64,000 bases of DNA from Nocardia terpenica (GCF_013186535.1 NZ_JABMCZ010000005.1:620001-684000); one strand, 5' to 3'; shown: positions 42,448-50,425, numbered from the stretch's first letter. Numbers and translations are program-made. Notes: generated from the sequence alone by a model not told the origin.

Positions 42448-43875
42448 ATGAGCGAATCACGCGCCCCCGGAAACGGTCTCACGCGGCGGCGGCTCTTGGG
42501 CGGGGCGGCGCTGGCGGCGGCGATCGCGGCCATGCCGCCGAATGTGCGGCGGGTGCTCGCCGAACCCGTTGCGCCGCAGCCGATCGAGCACATCGTGCTG
42601 CTGATGCAGGAAAATCGCTCGTTCGACCACTATTTCGGCACCATGCCGGGGGTGCGCGGCTTCGGCGATCCGGACGCGGTGCGGCTGCCCGACGGCTCGC
42701 CGGTGTTCCGGCAGCCCGACTCCGCCAACCCCGACGGCTACACGCTGCCGTTCCACCTGGACACCTATCAGAACAGCGTGCAGCGCATCCCCTCCACCTC
42801 GCACGCCTGGTCGGTGCAGCACGAGGCGCTCAACGGCGGGAAGATGGACCGCTGGCTGCCCGCGCATCGCAAGGCGGACGGCGAGAACGGCCCGTACGTG
42901 ATGGGCTACTACGAGCGGGCCGACATCCCGTTCCACTTCGCCCTCGCCGACGCCTTCACCGTGTGCGACGCCTACCACTGCTCGGTGCTCGGACCCACCT
43001 GGCCGAACCGCATGATGTGGATGACCGGCACCATCGATCCGGAGGGTAAGCACGGCGGCCCCATCATCCGCAATACCGCCCCGCCGGGCGGCTACACCTG
43101 GACCACCTACCCGGAGCGGCTGGACAGGGCCGGGGTGGACTGGAAGATCTACAACGAGATCGACGACTACGGCCTGAACGTGATGGAACAGTTCAGGCAG
43201 TACCGGCAGGCGCCGCACGATTCCGGCCTCTACACCCGGGGCATCGCCCTGTCCCCGATCGGCCAGTTCGAAAACGATGCGCGCGCAGGCACACTCCCCA
43301 CGGTGTCGTGGACCATGCCCAGCGCCAAGACCTGTGAGCACCCCGACTACCGGCCCGCCGACGGCGCGCTGTTCATCGCCGATCGGATCAATGCGGTCGC
43401 GTCGAATCCGGACCTGTGGGCCAAGACGGTCTTCCTCGTCACCTACGACGAGAACGACGGCCTGTTCGACCATGTGGTCCCGCCGCTGCCGCCGGACGGC
43501 GAGCCGCACGAATTCGTCAAGGGCGCGCCGATCGGCGGCGGCTACCGGGTGCCGTGCATCATCGTCTCCCCCTGGACCGCGGGCGGCTGGGTCGCCACCG
43601 AGCGCTTCGACCACACCTCCTGCCTGCGCCTGCTCGAATGGTTCACCGGCGTCCGCGAACCCAATATCTCCGACTGGCGCCGCCACACCTTCGGCGACCT
43701 CACCTCCGCCCTACGCCTGGACCAGCCGCCGAGCACCCGCCCCGTCCAATTCCCGGGCGTCGACCAGGAAGTCACCCGCGCCGACGCCACCGACCAACTC
43801 CCCCCACCCACGGTCCCGGCCAGCCCCCAGTCCGAACCCGCCCAGGAACCGGGAACCAAACCACACCGCCCCTAA
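42448..43875 (+). CDS. Tat-exported phospholipase C (acid-phosphatase-like phosphoesterase)
   Basis: A 475-residue enzyme of the bacterial phospholipase C/AcpA phosphoesterase family. It has a twin-arginine-type signal (NGLTRRRLLGGAALAAAIAA) near residues 9-28. Conserved blocks are HIVLLMQENRSFDHYFGTMPGVRGF (about 47-71), CEHPDYRPADGALFIADRI and VFLVTYDENDGLFDHVVPP, containing the metal-binding residues. It would cleave phosphatidylcholine or sphingomyelin outside the cell. Mycobacterial PlcA-D are homologues. Length is shorter than PlcA (~510-520). AAAGGGAAGG precedes the start. A perfect palindrome lies upstream. Confidence 0.9.
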   Translation: MSESRAPGNGLTRRRLLGGAALAAAIAAMPPNVRRVLAEPVAPQPIEHIVLLMQENRSFDHYFGTMPGVRGFGDPDAVRLPDGSPVFRQPDSANPDGYTLPFHLDTYQNSVQRIPSTSHAWSVQHEALNGGKMDRWLPAHRKADGENGPYVMGYYERADIPFHFALADAFTVCDAYHCSVLGPTWPNRMMWMTGTIDPEGKHGGPIIRNTAPPGGYTWTTYPERLDRAGVDWKIYNEIDDYGLNVMEQFRQYRQAPHDSGLYTRGIALSPIGQFENDARAGTLPTVSWTMPSAKTCEHPDYRPADGALFIADRINAVASNPDLWAKTVFLVTYDENDGLFDHVVPPLPPDGEPHEFVKGAPIGGGYRVPCIIVSPWTAGGWVATERFDHTSCLRLLEWFTGVREPNISDWRRHTFGDLTSALRLDQPPSTRPVQFPGVDQEVTRADATDQLPPPTVPASPQSEPAQEPGTKPHRP

Positions 43876-43895
43876 CCGCTGAAAAGCTCCTCGTC

Positions 43896-44055
43896 ATTCC
43901 GGCCTGCCCCTCATGATTCCGGCCTGCCCCTCGCGATTCCGGCCTGCCCCTCGCGATTCCGGCCTGCCCCTCGCGATTCCGGCCTGCCCCTCGCGATTCC
44001 GGCCTACCCCTCGCCATTCCGACCTACCCCTCGCGATTCCGGCCTGCTTTTGGTC
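43896..44055 (+). repeat. 20-bp tandem repeat array, about eight copies (copy B array)
   Basis: Units ATTCCGGCCTGCCCCTCGCG begin at 43896, 43916, 43936, 43956, 43976, 43996, 44016 and 44036. Units 2-5 are identical. Units 1, 6 and 7 carry one to three changes. The eighth changes into GGCCTGCTTTTGGTCGGAA. The array lies between the convergent phospholipase and PAP2 genes. There are no spacers, so it is not CRISPR. Confidence 0.85.
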
Positions 44056-44103
44056 GGAATCCACTCTGCTGCGGGAGATCCCGGCCAAAAGCACGCCGGG
44101 ATC
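44035..44103 (-). repeat. Palindromic elements closing the tandem array (copy B)
   Basis: First hairpin GATTCCGGCC-TGCTTTT-GGTCGGAATC (44035-44061), a divergent member. Second hairpin GATCCCGGC-CAAAAGCAC-GCCGGGATC (44077-44103), on the minus strand the same core as at 38792 and 55668. Both could terminate the converging transcripts. Confidence 0.7.
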
Positions 44104-44128
44104 ACGAGTAGGGCCGCTGCCGACAGGT

Positions 44129-44692
44129 TCAGCTCCAGGCGGGAATGGACGGCACCGGCCACCGGCGTATTACATAGGCCACCCCCGCGCCGACCGCGGC
44201 ACCGGCGAGAACGTCTGAGCCCCAGTGCACTCCGGTGTGTACGCGTGAATAGGCGACGGTTGCGGCGAGTGGGAGGACCGCCAGGGCGGCGCGCGGGCTT
44301 TCCAGCGCTACCGCCGCGGTGAAGGCGATCGCCGAGGCGCTGTGCCCGGACGGGAACGACGAGGAGGTCGGTCGCCGCATCAATCGACGCTGCGGCGGAA
44401 GCAGTTCCGCGGCCGGGCGGCGGCGCGCGACGAGCGACTTCAGCACCACATTGGCGACGAAACTGGCCGCGCCCAGCGCCACGATCCCGCGCGCGGCGGC
44501 CCGCCGGGGCGCGCCCTCCCGGCTCGCGAGCACCGCGGCCACCGCCAACCACAGCCCGCCGTGATCGGCGGACCGCGTCACCCCCCGCATGCCGCGATCG
44601 ATCCCCGACGCGGGCAGCCGAGCCACCGATGCGGTGAGGGCCCGGTCGAATCGGCCGACCCGGTGGAACTTCCGGCGCAACCACTCGCTCAC
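44129..44692 (-). CDS. PAP2-family membrane phosphatase
   Basis: An approximately 187-residue integral membrane phosphatase. The three PAP2 motifs are present in order: KSLVARRRP (K-x6-RP-type), SFPSGHSASA (PSGH) and YSRVHTGVHWGSD (SR-x5-H-x3-D). Three to five helices surround them. Family members remove phosphate from isoprenyl or lipid diphosphates. In mycolata they can act on decaprenyl-phosphate sugars. The start is uncertain: GTG 44692 begins VSEWLRRKFHRVGRF, whereas GTG 44749 would add 19 residues with no ribosome-binding site. Confidence 0.82.
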   Translation of the reverse strand: MSEWLRRKFHRVGRFDRALTASVARLPASGIDRGMRGVTRSADHGGLWLAVAAVLASREGAPRRAAARGIVALGAASFVANVVLKSLVARRRPAAELLPPQRRLMRRPTSSSFPSGHSASAIAFTAAVALESPRAALAVLPLAATVAYSRVHTGVHWGSDVLAGAAVGAGVAYVIRRWPVPSIPAWS

Positions 44693-44783
44693 CGACGCGA
44701 CATTACCGGCCCCAAGCTCGCGAAACCGGCAACGCTTCCGCGCGTTCACCCTGGCGCGCTACACCCGGCCGACGCCTGAAGGA

Positions 44784-45608
44784 TTACGGCGTGTCTCGTA
44801 AGGTGCGGGCCAGTCCTTCCTGCATGACCGACGCCACCATTTCGCCCCGCTCGTTGAAGATTCGGCCGCCGGTGAGGGCCCGGCCGAAGCCTGCCGATGG
44901 CGAATTCTGGTCGTAGAGCAGCCATTCGTCGGCGCGGAAGGGGCGCAGGAACCACATGGCGTGGTCGAGGGAGGCGTTCTGGGTGTGGTCGTCGGGGTGG
45001 GTGACCTTGGACGAGCCGAGCAGGGTCATATCGCTCATGTAGGCGAGGGTGCAGACGTGGAACAGCGGGTCGTCGGGCAGCGGGTGCCGGTAGCGGAACC
45101 AGACCTGCTGCTGGGAGGCCAGGCCCTCGAGGCGGGCCACCTGATCCTGCGGAATGGTACGGATGTCCCAGTGCTCCCATTCCCGCATGGCCCACAGCCG
45201 TTCGGGGCTGAGGGTGGTGGCGGCGTCCGGAAGATCATACGGCGGCGGCACATTCGGCATCCGGTCCTGGTGTTCGGGGCCGATGTCGCCGATGTGGAAG
45301 GAGGCCGACATGGTGAAGATGGCCTGCCCGTCCTGCACTCCGGTGACCCGGCGGGTGCAGAAGGAGCGGCCGTCGCGAATGCGCTCGACCAGGTAGACGG
45401 TCGGCTGCGACGGATTGCCCGACCGCAGGAAGTACCCGTGCAGGGAGTGCACCTGAAACCGCGGCTCCACGGTCCGCACCGCCGACACCAGCGCCTGCCC
45501 GGCGACCTGACCGCCGAACGTGCGCGGCAGCTGGGTCTTGGTGGACGCGCCGCGGAAGATGTCCCGCTCGAGCCGTTCGATCTCGAGGGCCTCTTCGATG
45601 GTCGCCAT
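44784..45608 (-). CDS. tesB: Acyl-CoA thioesterase II (TesB)
   Basis: A 274-residue double-hotdog thioesterase that hydrolyses medium- and long-chain acyl-CoA. The N-terminal hotdog has RTFGGQVAGQALVSAVRTV and VHSLHGYFLRSGNP. The C-terminal one has SLDHAMWFLRPFRADEWLLYDQNSPSAGFGRALTGGRIF, with Asp, Thr/Ser and Gln residues at typical active-site positions. ATG 45608 has AGGAAGGA upstream. In M. tuberculosis tesB2 lies between pdxT and pdxS, which supports orthology. Confidence 0.93.
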   Translation of the reverse strand: MATIEEALEIERLERDIFRGASTKTQLPRTFGGQVAGQALVSAVRTVEPRFQVHSLHGYFLRSGNPSQPTVYLVERIRDGRSFCTRRVTGVQDGQAIFTMSASFHIGDIGPEHQDRMPNVPPPYDLPDAATTLSPERLWAMREWEHWDIRTIPQDQVARLEGLASQQQVWFRYRHPLPDDPLFHVCTLAYMSDMTLLGSSKVTHPDDHTQNASLDHAMWFLRPFRADEWLLYDQNSPSAGFGRALTGGRIFNERGEMVASVMQEGLARTLRDTP

Positions 45609-45658
45609 GAACCGTCCTTCCTGCAATCGTCCAGCTCAGGCTAGTAGATGATGGTCGG

Positions 45659-46261
45659 GTGCCTGCATTCACGCCCGTTTCCGCCGCGACGCTCACCGAA
45701 ACCATCGCCGAGCGGGTGCGCGGGTTGCGCGGGCGGGCCGTGGCGGCGGTCGACGGCGCGGACGCGGCCGATCCGGTCGCCTTCGCCCGTGCGGTGGCCG
45801 ACCGGGTGCGCGCCTTGGGCCGCCCCTGCGAGGTGGTGTCGCTGCACGACTATGTGCGGCCCGCATCGCTGCGGCTGGAGTTCGGTCGCGACGAAATGTC
45901 CTATCGCACCGCCTGGTTCGACTACGCGGCGGTGAAACGCGAAGTGCTCCAGGGCTTGCGCGAGCACGGCCGCTGGCTGCCCGCCCTGTGGGACGAGCGC
46001 GCCGACCGATCCGCCCGCGCCACACGGCGTTCCGCCGTCGCCGACACGGTGGTGATCGTGGCCGGTCCCATGCTCCTGGGCCGCGGGCTCGACTTCGACC
46101 TCACCGTCGAACTGCATCTGTCGGAGGGCGCATTACGGCGAGCGGGCGAGGAACCCTTCGTCATCGATGCCCTCCTGCGGCACGGCCGAGACCAGGCCGA
46201 GGACCCCGATGTGCTCGTCGCTTGGGATCATCCGGATCGCCCGGCGGTGCGAAACGCCTAG
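45659..46261 (+). CDS. Uridine kinase-like protein lacking a P-loop
   Basis: A 200-residue protein similar to actinobacterial proteins annotated as uridine kinase. The order of blocks matches: PCEVVSLHDYVRPASLRLEFGRDEMSYRTAWFDYAAVKREVL (about residues 61-102), then LPALWDERADRSARATRRSAVADTVVIVAGPMLLGRGLDFDLTVELHL, ending VLVAWDHPDRPAVRNA. However, where a kinase needs GxxGxGKS, the region RAVAAVDGADAADPVAFA has none. So catalytic activity is doubtful. GTG 45659 is the start. Divergent from tesB, with about 50 bp between them. Confidence 0.6.
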   Translation: MPAFTPVSAATLTETIAERVRGLRGRAVAAVDGADAADPVAFARAVADRVRALGRPCEVVSLHDYVRPASLRLEFGRDEMSYRTAWFDYAAVKREVLQGLREHGRWLPALWDERADRSARATRRSAVADTVVIVAGPMLLGRGLDFDLTVELHLSEGALRRAGEEPFVIDALLRHGRDQAEDPDVLVAWDHPDRPAVRNA

Positions 46262-47247
46262 CGCACCTGACCACGTCGGCGGCAGCCCAGCTCGTCATCC
46301 CGGCGCGCAGCCCGGGCGGCCGACACCAGCAGCACGATTCCCACCGCGCCGAACACCGCATTGCCGATCAGGTCGACGGTCGGATCCCCGGGTTGCTCCG
46401 GCCGCAGCGGGAAGGCGGCCCACACGTAGGTCAGCACCGCACCGGCCGCCAGGGCGAATCGGTGCCGCTGGTCCCACCCCTCGCGGCGGGACCAGCGCGA
46501 CACCACGATCGCCCCGCCGCCCGCGACCAGCAACCACACGATCACCCCGACCCACTCGTACCAGGCGGCCGTGACCAGCACCGACGGCCCCCAGTAGGCG
46601 CTGGTGGCGACCAGCGAGGCCGCCCCGACGACCCCCGGACCCGGGGCCTTCCCGGCCAGCCGCGGCAGTCGATGCGCGCGAATGGCGAAGGCCGCCACGA
46701 CAAGTCCGGCTATGACCACGCCGACCTGGACGAGTCGCAGCGGCGGCGCGACGAAGTGCTCCTCGGTGTAGTTGCCGTACCAGACGAACACCGCACCCGC
46801 CACGTACCCGACCGCGACCGCGATCAGTCCCGTGCGGCCCAGCCACGGGGTGGTCCGCCGGGCGGGCGTCAGCGTCTCCACCAGCGCGATCGGCACCGCG
46901 ATGCTCCACACCGTGTGCAGCGCCAGCACCGACTGGATCAACGCCACGCTGGTGCCGAGCACCGGGACGTAGGACGCGGTGTGCACCTGATCCTGGCCCG
47001 CATACGCACTGTTCCACAGCAATTGGTCGACCGGCCCCTCCTCGATCAACGCGTACGCGGCCGCGAGCAGCAGCATGGTCGGCCACCCACCGCCGCTGCG
47101 CCGACCCGATTCCCGCACCAGAATCGCCCCGCACCCGTACAGCGGCGCGAGCAGGATACCGAGCGGCAGCGCCGCGATCGTGATATTGCCGAGCAGGAAC
47201 TCCCCCACGAACGGAGCGAGCAGGAACAACCCGAACACCGGCGCCAC
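46258..47247 (-). CDS. Polytopic membrane protein under a divergent TetR regulator
   Basis: A 329-residue membrane protein with about ten hydrophobic segments (for example LFLLAPFVGEFLLGNITIAALPLGILLAPLYGCGAI and AVGYVAGAVFVWYG). Family unknown; the second half is uniformly hydrophobic with few charges. I choose GTG 47247, preceded by GGGGAGGGG. The ATG at 47286 lies within an operator repeat. The gene is divergent from a TetR regulator with two shared palindromes between, so it is probably the regulated transport or stress-response target. Confidence 0.65.
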   Translation of the reverse strand: MAPVFGLFLLAPFVGEFLLGNITIAALPLGILLAPLYGCGAILVRESGRRSGGGWPTMLLLAAAYALIEEGPVDQLLWNSAYAGQDQVHTASYVPVLGTSVALIQSVLALHTVWSIAVPIALVETLTPARRTTPWLGRTGLIAVAVGYVAGAVFVWYGNYTEEHFVAPPLRLVQVGVVIAGLVVAAFAIRAHRLPRLAGKAPGPGVVGAASLVATSAYWGPSVLVTAAWYEWVGVIVWLLVAGGGAIVVSRWSRREGWDQRHRFALAAGAVLTYVWAAFPLRPEQPGDPTVDLIGNAVFGAVGIVLLVSAARAARRDDELGCRRRGQVR

Positions 47248-47274
47248 GCCCACCCCTCCCCGAACGAATTGACA

Positions 47275-47325
47275 ATGCGCTCGCATCGTAAAAACCGGCG
47301 GGGTCGATTGTCAATGCGCCCGCAT
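47275..47325. promoter_or_regulatory. Paired palindromes, probable TetR operators
   Basis: ATGCGCTCGCAT (47275-47286) and ATGCGCCCGCAT (47314-47325) are near-identical 12-bp palindromes with centres 39 bp apart. Both sit in a larger shared context TTG(A/T)CAATGCGC. They occupy the divergent promoter region of the membrane protein (start 47247) and TetR gene (start 47346). Confidence 0.75.
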
Positions 47326-47345
47326 TGCCGGGTTACGCTCGGCGG

Positions 47346-47963
47346 ATGGCTCGGACAGTCGACATCGCCCAGCAGGAGCGGCAGAAGGCCGATATCGCCG
47401 CGGCGGTCTGGCGGCTCGCCGCCCGCTCCGGGCTGGAGTCGGTGAGCCTGCGCGAGGTCGCCGCCGAGGCCGGGATCTCCATGGGCCGGGTGCAGCATTA
47501 TTTCGATACCAAGGACGACATGCTGCGCTACGGCCTGCACCTGGCGTCGCAACGCATGGATCAGCGCATCGAGCAACGCCTGGCATCCCGAAAGACGGTG
47601 CGCGGCAGGGACATTCTGTACGCGGCCCTCGACGAACTGTTCGGCGACGACCCCGACACCCGCCAGGCGGTCCGCGTCTCCGTCGCCTATCTCGGTCGCG
47701 CCCTGGACGATCCGGCGATCTCCGAACTGCTGTTCGCCGACGATCGCATACTGCGGACACTGACCGCGCAGGTCGTCCGCGATGCCCACCCCGCCCGCTC
47801 CGCCACCGATGCCGAGCACGAGGCACACATCGTCTGGTCCCTGGCCAACGGCCTGGCCATCGAAATCGCCTGCGGCCAAACCACATCCGAGCAGGCCCGC
47901 GCCCTCATGGACCACCACCTGACCCGGGTCCTCGGTCCGCCCCCGCCGGATGACCTCGGGTAA
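47346..47963 (+). CDS. TetR/AcrR-family transcriptional regulator
   Basis: A 205-residue regulator. HTH region: AAVWRLAARSGLESVSLREVAAEAGISMGRVQHYFDTKDDML (about residues 19-60). The ligand-binding part follows with normal length. The conserved HIVWSLANGLAIEIACGQ is typical of a TetR C-terminal dimer helix. ATG 47346 lies 20 bp from operator 2. Probably represses itself and the divergent membrane protein. Its stop is four bases from that of the converging LysR gene. Confidence 0.88.
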   Translation: MARTVDIAQQERQKADIAAAVWRLAARSGLESVSLREVAAEAGISMGRVQHYFDTKDDMLRYGLHLASQRMDQRIEQRLASRKTVRGRDILYAALDELFGDDPDTRQAVRVSVAYLGRALDDPAISELLFADDRILRTLTAQVVRDAHPARSATDAEHEAHIVWSLANGLAIEIACGQTTSEQARALMDHHLTRVLGPPPPDDLG

Positions 47964-47966
47964 CGG

Positions 47967-48914
47967 TCAGCAGCCGAACAAGGGGCGGTCGACGTCCGGG
48001 AACCAGTGGTCGACGGCGATATCCCGATTGTAGTGGGCGCGAACGTAATCGATGAGATGTGGGAGGCCGGGGTGGGGGTTGGCGGTGGACCAGAGGAGGG
48101 CGTGGGGGTAGGCGGGGGTGGGGTCGACGACGGGGATGCGGCGGATATGGGGGTGCCAGGGGGCGAGATAGCCTTCGCCGCTGAAGGTGTAGTAGCTGCG
48201 GGAGGCGACGAGGGTCTCCATAATGTTTTCCATCGGGTCCGGTCGATCGCCGGTTTCGACTGTGATACCGCTGAATTCGCTCAGGCAGCGGTAGTAGTCG
48301 GCCCATTCGGAGGGGACGCACGCGCCGGGCACCCACGCCGGGTAGGCGGTCAGCTCGGCCAGCCGGACGACGGTGTGCGCGGCCAGCGGATGGTCCCTGC
48401 CGACGAATATGTGCAGCGGCTCCAGATATGCTGCGGCCGCGTCGGTTTCGGCGGGCATGGCCTGCGGGCCGCCGTGCGCGCGGGCGAGGGCGGCATCGAC
48501 GCGGCCGCTCGCCAGCGAATCCCGCGCGGTGACCGAGAGGTTCGACATGACCAGCTCGACATCGCGGTCGGGGTGGCGTTGCAGATAGAACCGCATCGAC
48601 TGCGTCTCCGCCTGCCGCGCCCCCTGCGAGGCCACCTGCAGCGGGCGCGGCTCGTCCCGCACGGTTGTGATCGCCTCGTCGGCCAGCGCGAGCAGCGACC
48701 GCGCGTGCGGCAGCAGCCGCCGCCCGGCCGGGGTGACGATCACCCCGGTCGGCACCCGATGAAACAGCGACACCCCGAGCTGGTTCTCCAGTTTGGCGAT
48801 GCGCTTGGACACCGCCTGCTGGGTGAGGCCCAGCACGACGGCCGCGTGGCTGAACTGCCCCTCGTCGACGGTGGCGACGAAGGAGCGGATCGCCGCGAGA
48901 TCGAGATCGGTCAT
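47967..48914 (-). CDS. LysR-family transcriptional regulator
   Basis: A 315-residue regulator. The N-terminal winged helix is LAAIRSFVATVDEGQFSHAAVVLGLTQQAVSKRIAKLENQLGVSLFHR (about residues 6-53). The effector domain follows with ALARAHGGP and VGRDHPLAAH. ATG 48914 has GGAGGTG upstream. A longer frame to 48944 has no ribosome-binding site. The gene lies 48 bp downstream of the AspRS stop on the same strand, so could be read through from the T-box promoter, though its role is probably unrelated. Confidence 0.88.
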   Translation of the reverse strand: MTDLDLAAIRSFVATVDEGQFSHAAVVLGLTQQAVSKRIAKLENQLGVSLFHRVPTGVIVTPAGRRLLPHARSLLALADEAITTVRDEPRPLQVASQGARQAETQSMRFYLQRHPDRDVELVMSNLSVTARDSLASGRVDAALARAHGGPQAMPAETDAAAAYLEPLHIFVGRDHPLAAHTVVRLAELTAYPAWVPGACVPSEWADYYRCLSEFSGITVETGDRPDPMENIMETLVASRSYYTFSGEGYLAPWHPHIRRIPVVDPTPAYPHALLWSTANPHPGLPHLIDYVRAHYNRDIAVDHWFPDVDRPLFGC

Positions 48915-48962
48915 CACACCTCCGTTGAACAGCCGATCGTCCAACCTAGCGTCCGAGGGCCG

Positions 48963-50243
48963 CTACGGCCGCAACCGGTGCACATCCCGCGGGAACAGCG
49001 CCGCGCAGCGAATGTTGTCGGCCCCGAGCAGTCGGGCCACCCAGCGCTCCAGCCCGATGGCGAATCCGCCGTGCGGCGGCATCCCGTGCGCCATCGCCGC
49101 GAGATACGGCCCGTAGTCGGCCGGATCGTCCTCGCGCGCGGTGAGCGCCGCCAGGTAGTCGGCATGCCGGTGCAGGCGCTGCCCGCCGGTGACCAGTTCC
49201 AGGCCGCGGAACAGCAGGTCGAAGGAGTTGGTCCAGCGTGGGTCGCCGGGCTGCGGATGGGTGTAGAAGGGCCGCTTGGCGGACGGATACCCCTCCACCG
49301 CAAGGAATTCCGAGCCGAACGTGGCCTCGGCCCAGCGGCCCAGGGCACGTTCGTGTTCGGGGGCGAGATCGGGTTCCTCCGGTGCGGCGCCGACGAGTTC
49401 GAGGGCGCGGCGGAAATGCACCACCGGTATCCGCTCGGGCACGACGGGCAGCGCGATATCGAGCAATTCCAGTGCCGCACCGCAGCTTTCGCGGATGCGG
49501 TCGAGCATGGCGGCGAGCGTGTCCCGCAGCACGCCCAGCACGTCGCGATGGTCGGCGATGAATCCGAGTTCGGCGTCGAGGGAGGTGTACTGCGCGAGAT
49601 GGCGTGCGGTGTCGTGCGGTTCGGCGCGGAACACCGGACCCACCTCGTACACTCGCTCGAACACCCCGGTGAGCATCTGCTTGTACAGCTGCGGCGACTG
49701 CGCGAGATAGGCGGTATCGCCGAAGTAGTCCAGCGCGAACACGGTCGCACCCGATTCGGTGGACCCGCCGACGATCTTCGGCGTCGCGATCTCGGTGAAT
49801 CCCGCACCGTCGAGATGCGAGCGGAACCCAGCCAGCGAGGCCGCGGCGAGCCGCCACACGGCCTGCCGGGCGGGATGCCGCCAGGTCACGGCGGCGTGGT
49901 CGAGCAGTGTCGGCAGTCCGGCGGCCAGGGTCGGCCGCCACAGCTCCACCGGCGGGGGCTGCGCCGGTGCGCCGAGCGGTTCGATCGCGGGCTCGGTGAG
50001 TTCCACCCCACCCGGCGCCTTCGCATTGGCGGTCGCGATTCCCGTGATACGGACCGCGGTTTCTTCCGGCAGTTCCGAGACCTGGTCGCGGGCAACCGGA
50101 TCGGTCACCACGGCTTGCGCCAGACCGGATCGGTCGCGCAGCACGACGAACGTGACGGCCGCGAGCCTGCGCCGCCGATGAATCCAGCCTTCGAGGGCGA
50201 CCCTGCCGGTCGCCGCGGGTAGGTCGGAACACAGTGTGCGCAA
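48963..50243 (-). CDS. aspS: Archaeal-type aspartyl-tRNA synthetase
   Basis: A 426-residue class IIb synthetase of the archaeal/eukaryal AspRS type, lacking the GAD insertion of bacterial AspRS (about 590 residues). The N-terminal OB domain is GRVALEGWIHRRRRLAAVTFVVLRDRSGLAQAVV. Motif 2 is VYEVGPVFRAEPHDTARHLAQYTSLDAEL (about 198-226). Motif 3 is GGFAIGLERWVARLLG (about 390-405). TTG 50243 is chosen: it begins at LRTLCSDLPA where homologues begin and follows AGGAGGTGAGAAGGCG. A longer frame to 50312 would translate through the T-box. Such enzymes may charge tRNA(Asp) only, or tRNA(Asn) too. Confidence 0.9.
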   Translation of the reverse strand: MRTLCSDLPAATGRVALEGWIHRRRRLAAVTFVVLRDRSGLAQAVVTDPVARDQVSELPEETAVRITGIATANAKAPGGVELTEPAIEPLGAPAQPPPVELWRPTLAAGLPTLLDHAAVTWRHPARQAVWRLAAASLAGFRSHLDGAGFTEIATPKIVGGSTESGATVFALDYFGDTAYLAQSPQLYKQMLTGVFERVYEVGPVFRAEPHDTARHLAQYTSLDAELGFIADHRDVLGVLRDTLAAMLDRIRESCGAALELLDIALPVVPERIPVVHFRRALELVGAAPEEPDLAPEHERALGRWAEATFGSEFLAVEGYPSAKRPFYTHPQPGDPRWTNSFDLLFRGLELVTGGQRLHRHADYLAALTAREDDPADYGPYLAAMAHGMPPHGGFAIGLERWVARLLGADNIRCAALFPRDVHRLRP

Positions 50244-50251
50244 CGCCTTCT

Positions 50252-50395
50252 CACCTCCTGGAGTCGTTCCCCGAGGAGGTGCGGGCGATCGGGTCGGTCG
50301 CGGTGCCACCACACCTTCGCAGCAGGATCTGCCGCCTCATGCGGTCGTGTCCGGTGACCGGCCGACGCGGCTCGGAGGTCGTCACGCTCGTCGGC
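50252..50395 (-). promoter_or_regulatory. Translational T-box riboswitch of the AspRS gene
   Basis: Read on the minus strand from 50395: GCCGACG and CGTCGGC (50395-50389 and 50367-50361) enclose a 21-base loop carrying GAC GAC (50383-50378), an Asp specifier. Later come a small hairpin (GGTC..GACC) and one near 50336-50320 (GCGGCAG/CTGCTGC). Then comes GGTGGCACCGCGA (50310-50298), the T-box core. AGGAGGTG at 50259-50252 is the ribosome-binding site, and CACCTCCT at 50281-50274 pairs with it perfectly. Thus uncharged tRNA would expose the site. This agrees with the ultrashort stem I, translational T-box class known in actinobacteria for ileS. Confidence 0.85.
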
Positions 50396-50425
50396 GCCGC
50401 GTGTGGCGAGAATAGCCGGGCCGGG

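Noticed and set aside
43896..44055. Possible CRISPR array
   Set aside because: The repeats are contiguous 20-mers without spacers, and no cas genes are present.
46290..46325. Another copy of the palindromic repeat
   Set aside because: TCATCCCGGCGCGCAGCCCGGG resembles the left arm only, lacks TGCTTTTG, and lies in the membrane protein coding end.
50233..50312. AspRS start at 50312
   Set aside because: It would translate through the T-box core and the ribosome-binding site. Homologues begin at the residue coded at 50243.
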